DNA from: Macrophomina tecta
Lineage: Eukaryota > Ascomycota > Dothideomycetes > Botryosphaeriales > Botryosphaeriaceae
Length of the DNA: 64,000 bases
Reading direction: 5' to 3'
Assembly (NCBI GenBank): GCA_024180945.1
Contig: JAKSGN010000001.1
Location: 1-64,000, forward strand
Under the pieces are notes generated by a model that was not told where the DNA came from, ran no database searches, and saw nothing but the letters and a program-made list of their open reading frames with translations. The position numbers were made by a program, and so were the translations under genes. Below, piece after piece: positions 55,255 to 64,000 of this stretch. The first letter of the stretch is position 1. The number at the start of each line of letters is the position of its first letter.

Positions 55255-58200
55255 TTAACCACGTACAGCGCGCGTTAAAAACTCCAATCCAGGGAGCACA
55301 CCTTGCTCCCAAGCCCTCGTTCCTCGCTTAGCCACCAGGTCATGTAGATGTCCGGCTCCACGTACTGCTAGTAATCCGCAGTCGACCCCTTTCGTCTTCA
55401 GCGCCGAAATAAAATCTTCCGCAGATGCGAAAGGGGCGACCTCATCACGGTCGCCGTGGACCACGAATGTGGGAACTCGGTATGTGCCCGAGCTCGCTTG
55501 AGCCAGGGGACTGATGAACTGTACAAGGGTGGAATCGACTCGTGCCGGTGGCCGTGAGACCACGGAGTCGATCCCGTGCAGCATGATCTCCAATCCCCGC
55601 CCATCTCTGAAGAGCGACAGCACAAGTTCGCAGCGCGCATCCCCCGGTCGCAGCCAGCCCATCTCGCCACCACCGGGAACATCATAGCCAGTAATAGGGG
55701 TTGATCGACTGAGCTGTCGTGCAATTTCAGCAAGCTGCATTTCCCCCATACCAGGTGGTAGTTTCTTCGTCGTTATTGCTTCAGGGCCATCGAGCTCTCC
55801 AGACTCAAAACTAACCGGAGCATAGAAACTCAGTATGGCAGTCGGTGGTGGCATGTGAGCTTTGACGGTAGTCCATGCGGTACTCATAGCAAGATGCCCA
55901 CCACTGGACCAACCTATCATGACAACCTTAGATGGGTCCAGCGTGATTCCTCTTACTCCGGCGATGGACGGTAGGGCTGTGCGAGCCCAAGAGACTGCAT
56001 CGCATACGTCTGTCATTGGACCATCGATGAGGTTGATCTCAGGACAGAGGCGGTAATCGATGCTGACCGGGAGGATGTTGTGTTCGAGAAGAAAAGCTGC
56101 TTGATGTGGCCGGATATGCTCACGGGTGAGGGTGACATGGCCGCCGCCGTGGATCATGAGAGCTGTGCAAGAAGCAAAGGTGTTAGGACTGATGCGGTGG
56201 GAGCATTTCTTGGAATCAGGATGACTTACCAATCGCCATAGGCGTTGAGCTGGAGCACTTCGCCGGGAAGTAGATATCCGCATGGATGGACGTCGCATCC
56301 ACTCTCTTATACACGGCAGTCTCGATGGAGAAGACGTCAACGAGGGTTGCCGGCAACCTCGAAACAGGGGAAGTGGGCGGTCCGGCCAGTGCAGGGGCAA
56401 AGTTGGCTGCGATCAGTAGCTGCTGCGAGTTGGCCTCCCGCGTGGGACCAGTCGAGTAGGACCATGAGGTAAATCCGGCCTTCTTGAATGATTGCATCCA
56501 GTACGAGGCTGGCTGAATCGCATAGGCATTACTGCTGTCCATCCACCAGCCGTCAAGCAGACCGAACACACTGTCGTACCAATTGGCAACGTCCGTAATC
56601 TCCGACAGAATGAGCAACCCTCCGTCAGGGCACAGCATCGTTTGCAGCTTTGCACAAACAGCCGTCCTATCTGAGGTAGCATGGACGCAGTTCGTCCCAA
56701 TAATAATGTCAAATGGGCTGCCCTGCGTGAATTCCTCTGTCAAGTTCTCGAGGTCGAGCACCTTATACGAGATAAAGCTATACTGTGCAAACTTTGTTGT
56801 AGCCTTGCGGACCAGCTTTGCTGAAATGTCCGTAAAGACGTATTGCACCTTCAGTTGCTTTATCGCAGCATACTCTGATAATAGTTGAGCGACACGAGCG
56901 GTCGTGCCACCACTACCTGCTCCCACTTCCAGGATCCGGATGGAAGCATGGTGATCGCTTTGCTGAAGTATCATTTCAAGGTAATCGACAAGCTGCTCGG
57001 TCATGGTCGCCATCATGGGTGAATTTTTGTAGAAGCGGGCTACTGTCTCCTGTGCTGCAGGGCTGCCGAAGAGCAGCGCGACTGGATCAGCCGATCCACA
57101 GAGACAAGGCGCCAGATTCGGCCCAGTGAGTCCCATAAGGTTTGCTTCACAAGAGAACGCCGGGTATTTTCGAGAAAATTCGGCGCTCAACTCCTCGGCG
57201 GTTTTGGCTGGGACCTCGCCTGACGCTCTGGCATATCTCTGTCCGACGCCATCGTCGGCGAACTCGATGATTCCATGCTGTTCCAGAACTTTCAGCAGCC
57301 GAGTTACTACCTTCTGGTGCTTTTTGTTGAAGACCAATGAGGGAAGTAAATCACCCGGACGCATAGCCTGAAGATGGACATCCATCTGAGCGAGGGACTC
57401 GACGAGATACGCTACAAGGAAACGCTCCTGTTCGGGGTTAACTATGTCCCAGTACTGATCAAAGTCGTGTTCCTGGGCTTTGGTCTCAAACCTTTCCATG
57501 CTCTGCGCAAGCAATGTGTGAGCGTTGTTGAGGCCCGCATGAGGCGCAAAAGCTGGTGCTTTCGTTTCAGCGTAGAATGAGGAGTTGGAAGTCACTGGCG
57601 TGTCATAGGCTGAGTATACCTCAGACACGTTGCTACTGTCAGGCGATATTAGGATACCCAGAATTTCCTCGACTCTTGAGGCTGCAGATATGCCAGCTTC
57701 ATCCAGATTTACGCCAAAGCAACGTTCCAGTTCATGCTTTAGCTCGACGAAGGACAGAGAATCCGCACCGAGGTCCTGTAGGGTGGCTGATTCCCGGATA
57801 TCCTCGATAGGTATACCGGTTGCTTCATGAACCAGATGAAGGACTTTGCTGTGAATCGCCGACAATGCTGAGGTCACCACTGGCTCTTGTTTGTCCACCA
57901 CTTCAATAGGCTGTGGAGCGTCGGTTTTTGGTGGAACTAGTGGCTCAATTTGAAGCAATGATTGAGCAAGGCGCGCTATTGTGCCGCAAAGAATTTCGGT
58001 GGAGTTGATTGTGATTCCAAACGTGTCGGAGATGTCCTCACTGAGCTCAACCGCTGCCAACGAATCGATGCCTAGGTCTGCCATAGCCGCATCATCCTTG
58101 ATATCCCCGACGGGGAGACTGTTGTACGTTGAGACGATCTCTTTCAAAGCCACCAACACAGTCTCTGCTGACTGAAACTCCCCTGACTTCGGCGATGCCT

Positions 58201-61200
58201 CAATGGGCGTCGCTAATCGGGAGAATTCGAATGGTGCTAATCGGCTCGGCTGGACATCTCGGTCCTTAATCGGCAGCAGGCGCGTATTCTCGGTATTTGT
58301 TTTGCCATTAGCTCCCTCGAGGAGTATCTCCAGTTTGGCGATCGGCAATTGAGAGAACTGAACACCAGCGAAAGTACAAAGGAGTTGTCCGGAGCTTCTC
58401 GCCATGACAAACACGTCACCGACAAATCGTCCTTGTGAGGACCGGGTAAAGGTGGTATAGACGTTGTACTCCCGCGCTGCGTTGAAGTCGGCTGAAGTCG
58501 AAATGGTGGCTGAGTCGAGGCCTGTAGCGACGCAGACAGTCCTCGTCCGCATGAGTGCTGCTATTTATCAGCAGCCCCAGAACTTGGAGAAAGGTGTCCA
58601 GCGCGACTGTTTCGCAGCGCTTCGTAGCGGTGCTCTGGCTGGGCTCTGCGGTACTGGGCGGCACATTGACGGCTGCAATCGCCTCGTTGGTGGCCATGAC
58701 AATATTGGATATCCCTCTGAACATGCCACTGTAGCGCACTACGCGAGAGAACAGACTGTACGCCCGTGCCGCTGACAGATTGTCCACGTCAGACCGTGTC
58801 TTCAACGTCGACACTCGGTCCGCCACCAGACGCTCAACCAATTGATTCTGATCGCTCTTCTGAGTTCCAATGCTCAGTCTCCCAGTTGCGTGCGTCTCAG
58901 GCTTTTTCTGTGGGGCCGATGTGTTCATGGAAGAAGAGATTGAGAACTGCCATGATCCGGGCAGATCGGATCTCTCGAGACTTAGCATCGTGTCTTTTGA
59001 TGTGCCGTTACCCAGAGGAGCGCTATAAGTGATGTTCTCAAACAAGAGGGATTTGCCTTGAAGGTCGTTACCTGCGAGCTGCACAGCCATGGTAGCACAC
59101 TCCATATACAGAGAAGCAGGACACAATGGCTGTCCGCGAACCGCGTGGCCCGATACAAGGGATGTAAATCGTTCGGCGCCGGTATTGACTACATAGAGTC
59201 CGTCCGGGGCCGACAATGAGGACACGAGAAACCTCGGCTCCTCTGACTTGGACTGTACCATTATTGGTGCCTTCTCCGAGTTCTTAGCGTCGTGAATGCG
59301 GTCAACAAATGGCAGCCAGAACGATGTGGATCGGTCAAACTGATACGGTGGCAACCAAACCTGCTGGGGTAGGGGGATTTCCATGCCTGCGCTGGCCAGA
59401 AACGCCCAGTACGAAACCGACAGACCTTGGATCCAAAGAGCAACCGTTGCGGAAGCCAAACCATTCCTGTCATTGCGAGAGCTGAGCGGTTGGAACACGT
59501 GCTTCGTGGGATTTGCCACAGCATGCTTTGCCATGGCTGTGATTGGCGTATCTGTTCCGGCTTCCAAGAAAACACATGCGCCGAATTTTCTTTTCACCCG
59601 TCGTATAGCATCGGTAAAGTAGACCGGCATTCTCGTGTGATGGACCAGGTAATTCGGCGTTGTGATCGCACCGGGGTTCTCTGTGCAAGTTTCGAGGGGG
59701 ATTCTCGGAATCTTGAAACTCAGCTTACCGGTCAATTCTTGCAGTTCTGGCAGTAACGGCTGGGTGAAGCGTGAATGAAAGCCGTGGCTAACATTGAGGC
59801 GCTTGCATTTGATTCCGGAGTCGTTTGACGACAACAGACGCTCTACCTCGTCGATACCAGCAGTGGTCCCCACCAAAACCTGGCTTGATGGCGCATTATA
59901 GCAGGCGACCTCCACTCCCGGTACCATGAGGGCAATCTTCTCCACGGTATTCCGGTCAGCGTGAATTGCCAGCATTGTGCCGCGTTCAGCACCCCACTTA
60001 GTTTTCATCAGCATCGCTCGAGTCGCCACAAGCAGGAGGCCATCTCCGAGAGACAGTGCGCCAGACACGACGAGACCAGTCAACTCCCCAAAGCTATGGC
60101 CAATGATAGCATCCACCTTCAGACCGCTATCAATCCAGGATTTGGCGCAAGAGTATTGCAGGGCAAATGTAGCACATTGCAAAACGACTGGGTCTGCGAT
60201 CGCCTCTTCCTGGAAAATAGAGGGCACGATCGGGGGGAAACCGTACTGAAGGAGTGTTTTGCTGCATTGTTCAATATGATAGCGCAAGAGCGGCTGCGAG
60301 GCGTAGAACTGTTTGTTGAGAAGCACGCTTTGCTTGCTTTGGCCAGAGAAGAGAAGGACCACGTGGCGTTCGAGGGCGGACATCCTCTCAAACGGCGTGT
60401 TCTTTGCTTCGAGGGCAGACACCGCTTCTCCGATGCTACTTGCCGTGGCTGCCCACTGAAATTCGTGCTTCTTTCTGCGCTCACTCAGTGTGAAAGAGAG
60501 ATCCGCCAAGGTGACAGCAGCCCCCGGCTGCAGAAGGTGCCTCTTCAATGCCGCCAATGTGGCAGTCAAACTTTTCTCGGAATTTGCGCCGACCCTCAGT
60601 GGATATGCCGCAGCATAGCTCTGGTGGTTGCTGCCCTGTCTCGCTGGGGGCTGGCAGCAGATCATGGCAGCATTGCTTCCCGCAGCACCGTAGCTGTTGA
60701 CGAGTGCTGCCTTGAATTCATGTTGCCATGGTTGACTAGTTTGTGCGATTGCCAAACGATCGGGCCCCAATGGTGGGAACTTTGGGTTGATCTTGCTGAA
60801 GCTGGCTTGCTGTGGTATTACTCTGTGCTTTAGCATTGCCAGGACTTTAAGAAGACCTGCAACACCCGCAGCGGATTCCAGATGTCCAATGTTTCCTTTC
60901 AAGGATCCAATGTAGAGGTGGTTTGGCCTCTGAGCGCCACCAAAGACCTTCCGTAGACTTGCAATTTCCACTGGATCTCCGGCCTGGGTACCGGTACCGT
61001 GCGCTTCAGCGTACGTAATTTGGTCGGGCCTGAGCTTCGACTGGCGCAACACGTTCTGAAACAAAGCAACCTGAGCATCCTCGCTGGGCACCGTCAGTGA
61101 GGCGGACAATCCACCCTGGTTAGTTGCGACTCCAGAGACGACGCCTATGATGGGGTCCGCATCTTCAAGCGCTTGCTTCAAAGACTTCAGAACAATGAGT

Positions 61201-63090
61201 CCGACGCCTTCAGATCGGCAGTAGCCATCCGCACCTGCGTCAAATGGCTTGCATTGTCCGGTCTCGCTGAGGAAGCCCGCCTTGCTAAGATTGAGGAAAT
61301 TCTGGCACCCTGCCATGATATTGATGCCGCCAGCCAAGGCGATCGGGCATTCGCCTGTTCGCACAGCCCTACAAGCACGGTTGATTGCAACGAGGGAGGC
61401 GGAACAGGCAGTATCAATCAACTCACTCGGCCCTGTCCATCCGAAATGATGAAATATCCTCCCACACAGGAAGGCGCGAAGAGTTCCAGTGCAGGTAAAA
61501 GCGGTTGGCGGATGACATGTCGAGTTCTCCAGATACTCGATGAACGAGGTTGCAATGAAGAAGCCCACAGGGTCACCGGCCTCACGCTTGTGGGTAGCCA
61601 TATAACCACTTGATTCCATGGCCTGATAAGCGACTTCCAAAAGAATGCGTTGCTGGGGGTCCATATGCTTCGCCTCCTTCGGAGATACGTTGAAGAACGT
61701 ATGGTCGAAAGCATCAACGTTGTCGATGAAATTGCCGTAGAACTTCTGTTTGTTCATCCCGCCATCGAGCTTGGCCCTAAAGTTTCCCGGAATATCTATT
61801 CTCGACGAGGGAACTTCTTGGCATGTGGACTCCCCACGCGCCAGAAGCTCCCACAGCTCTTCTAGAGAGTTGGCTCCTGGTACCCGACATCCTACTCCGA
61901 TAATAGCAACTGCATCGTCGGGATAGTCGTAATTGGCCTGCGGTATTGATTGCGGGAGGGAAGTCTCGACAATGCTTCGCACGTCCAATTTATTGATGCG
62001 CAGTCCAGCGGCGTTGAATGGGGCCATGGGAATAACGTCACCGATCCCGAAAGATGCAAAGGTATGCGACACCTCATGCGAAGCCTGAAGATCCTTTGCA
62101 ATCCCTTTCATTACCGTATGCCACTCACAGCGGGCAGCTAGGATTGTTTGCACACAGTCGATGGTCAGTGACTCGTCGCCCACGAGGGGTTGTCCTGTTA
62201 TGTTCGATCGAAGTGGAACCCTAAGCCTGTCCGCTCTGGGTAGTCGGAAGCCGGGATGGTTCTCGCAAAACAGGCCAATCCTGTTAGCAAGTTCCCTATT
62301 CTCTGGATTGTGCACCTTGCCACGAAGGTGAATGCCTTGGACGAAGAGGCCCATGGTCTTAGCATGGTCGGAAAGCGCCTTCAGAGTCAGCACCGGCCCC
62401 ACGATGCTGACGGTTCTTGCGTCTGTATTTGCGGAATGGTACGTCTACGAAGAGCGTCAACTCAAGACGTGTGAGCAACGATGGTGGGTTACTTACTCCT
62501 GGGAATTTTGCAAGCAGTTCCTCTAGCTGACCGGGCCGCTTGATCCTTGCCACAATTGTCGATGGACCGATTATGCTATCGTCATCGTCGCCAAAGTCCG
62601 ATGCAACGCCAATGGCGAATGCGACGCGCAGAGCCACACAAGCTTGCTGGATAATCTCATCCTCGTCACCAGCGCATGCAACAGCCACTGCTGGGAGGAT
62701 ACCGCCGCAGTATCCATGTGCTCCACCCTTCAATCCTGCGATCATCTCGGCGTGCCGCATTCCCTTCACTTCCAGGAATTGGAAGTACTGGCACACTTGC
62801 ATGACAACCAGCAGCGGAAGGCAAACGGTGCCCGCCATTGCATCTGCAAGAGGTGCCGCATGTCCGTCCACAATCCAGTCGCGAATTGATTTTGTCCAGC
62901 GAGGCCCTTGTGGAAGGCCGCCAAACTCTTCGAACTCGGAGACAAGTGTGCTCCAATCATCACCAAGGTTCTTGAGAACGGAATGAATGGGCTGGAGACG
63001 GTGGTGCCCGGTAAGGTATAGCCGCAGGCTATCCAAGTAAGGCTTGGGCGTGCCTTTACTCTGAGGGCAGAAGATGGCCGTCGATATCAT
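55255..63090 (-). CDS. non-reducing polyketide synthase SAT-KS-MAT-PT-ACP-ACP-CMeT-TE, one frame break in PT
   Basis: Iterative type I PKS for a C-methylated aromatic acid. Exon 1 is 62493-63090, intron 62423-62492 (A|GTAACC donor, TACAG acceptor); exon 2 is 56230-62422; intron 56163-56229 (GTAAGT..CACAG); exon 3 is 55255-56162. In order: SAT with GYCGG; KS with DTACSAS, EAHGTGT and KGNIGHLE; acyltransferase with GHSFGE; PT with the SGHAVRGQPLCP histidine loop; two carrier sites GIDSLAAVEL and GADSLSFVEL; C-methyltransferase with ILEVGAGSGGTT; and an esterase-type C-terminal domain with IHGGGH, GWSSGG and GAGH. All active-site residues I can check are present. Near 58535-58556, between LGLLINSS and VCVATGLD, the frame changes; total exon length is one base over a multiple of three (7699 nt), so a +1 insertion fits (about 2565 residues without it). 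As written, translation stops at 58416 inside PT. It could be a true mutation or a sequencing error. Domain order suggests an orsellinic-acid-type product. Confidence 0.85.
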
Positions 63091-64000
63091 GTTCGCGTTG
63101 CAATCAAGTTAAAGAGAATTAATGGACCCCCGCTGAGCACAAAGAAATCGCTACGGAGGAGTGCCTGAAAATGAGTGTGGAAAAGAGTCATTCAAGCAGA
63201 CATTCGTGCACTACTCTGAGACGCTTATCTAGAGAAAGGCCAACCTACAATGGCATCGACAAGATCCTGAATCTAGGTGGATTGCTGACGATAGACGCTG
63301 CCGCCAACGCGCCTAAGAAGCTAGGGGGCTTGGCCCTTCGCCGGCCCAGCGAATACGAGGGCATGAACACCGCTAGAGCTTAGCATATGTCGCCTAAAAC
63401 GCCAGCCCATACACAAGGTTGAAGCGGCGTACCAAGTTCTGAGGTGGTAGATTCGCTTGCCCGGGATACTCTTGCTTCCTTCGCGATGACAGTGGCAAAG
63501 GCTTCTTCGTTTGAGGTTATTTGGTGCCGGACCACACGCCCACATTTTCTTAACTTTTTATGCTGCTGACGCGTGCGCTACCACTGTCCTACAAACCAAA
63601 AAAAAAAAAAAAAAAAAAAGGCATACTTTTAGCAATTCTCACCGCAAAGCTCCGCAGCCACATTTTCTGCTTCCGAAGTATTTAGTTCCCTAACAGCTTT
63701 ACTCAGCGATATTTGATGCATCTCTCCAAATATCCTTTCTCCCACTTCTATTGCGGGCCTGCAATTCTTCTTTGCTCATGAGATACTTTTTGTGAAACGG
63801 GGAATTGAGCCATTCGCGAGTCCTTTTGAATCCCAAATGATTACGAACTCTCCTGTTTGTTCTTGATGCAGTCTGACTATTTGCGCGCGGTGAGTTTGCG
63901 CTGGCGTGACGCTAACGATGGCTAATAATAGGTTACTTTCCCTTGATATACGACCAACGAGCTTATTATGGTGTGGCCACAGCAATTTTAAGTAGTTCTT
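63091..64000. other. PKS upstream region, no supported gene
   Basis: Promoter side of the PKS. A minus-strand open frame at 63776-63985 continues with interruptions toward 63620; it matches no family that I can name. A run of 22 A at 63598-63619 is the only simple repeat. Confidence 0.5.
63598..63619 (+). repeat. A22 homopolymer run
   Basis: Twenty-two consecutive A, about 510 bp upstream of the PKS start codon. Could be a poly(A) tail scar or a poly(dA:dT) promoter element. Confidence 0.8.

Noticed and set aside
56230..56290. Suspected frame shift just before the PKS terminal domain
   Set aside because: The existing frame splices cleanly (ATT G|CT CTC ATG) into the IHGGGH block across the 56163-56229 intron, so no shift is needed.
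59961..60833. 290-codon plus-strand frame
   Set aside because: Antisense shadow within the PKS acyltransferase/KS region, where the minus strand has all catalytic motifs.
63776..63985. 69-codon minus-strand frame at the right edge, possible transposase N-terminus
   Set aside because: No recognisable DNA-binding or catalytic motif and only part of any gene would be in the window.
1..64000. CRISPR arrays, prokaryotic operons or phage genes
   Set aside because: No spaced short direct repeats; intron-bearing fungal genes throughout.

Overview
The window comes from a filamentous ascomycete (Pezizomycotina-type) genome. Introns are short (45-70 nt) with GT..AG ends and CTAAC/TGAC-like branch sites. 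Long AT-rich tracts show C-to-T and G-to-A decay of transposons, with CAG/CAA/TGG turned into stops, which is the signature of repeat-induced point mutation (RIP). The gene families are also fungal: Zn(II)2Cys6 factor, non-reducing PKS, cyanamide hydratase, Tad1-like LINE.

Layout. 1-272: 5' part of a Zn2Cys6 regulator running off the left edge. 1.1-1.5 kb: RIP-decayed Tc1/mariner transposase. 2241-10819: chromovirus-type Gypsy element with both LTRs and a perfect 5-bp target duplication, carrying a nested solo LTR. 11-18 kb: two decayed piggyBac-like transposases around a secreted-protein gene and a small RNase III-fold gene that sits inside a ~200-bp inverted repeat. 18-19.1 kb: FAD-linked oxidase killed by RIP-type stops. 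19.9-20.6 kb: intact cyanamide hydratase-like HD gene. 21.4-22.0 kb: RIP-decayed viperin-like radical-SAM gene. 23269-37145: Copia element (pol on minus) with a second copy of the Gypsy family (24006-31877) inserted into it; both have recognisable target duplications.

38.6-43.4 kb is a gene island: a small secreted cysteine-containing protein, a multi-exon gene of a fungal family of unknown function ending in a RING finger, and the 3' part of a coiled-coil gene cut by a LINE. 43371-~49.2 kb: apparently full-length, un-mutated Tad1-like LINE with two ORFs joined by TAATG. ~49.23-51.88 kb: truncated third Gypsy copy whose LTR interrupts a secreted-protein gene. 53.3-54.2 kb: sulfotransferase-like gene with a C-terminal membrane anchor. 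55.3-63.1 kb: a C-methylating non-reducing PKS (SAT-KS-MAT-PT-ACP-ACP-CMeT-TE) with a single frame break in the PT domain.

How it fits together. The right end looks like the edge of a secondary-metabolite locus: PKS plus a neighbouring sulfotransferase-like gene, product probably a C-methylated orsellinic-type aromatic acid (inference). Most of the rest is a transposon-built, RIP-prone compartment that has taken several host genes with it (oxidase, viperin-like, two disrupted genes). The two observations least explained by known annotation are the antisense cysteine-cluster ORF of the Gypsy family and the catalytically degenerate RNase III-like gene within an inverted repeat.
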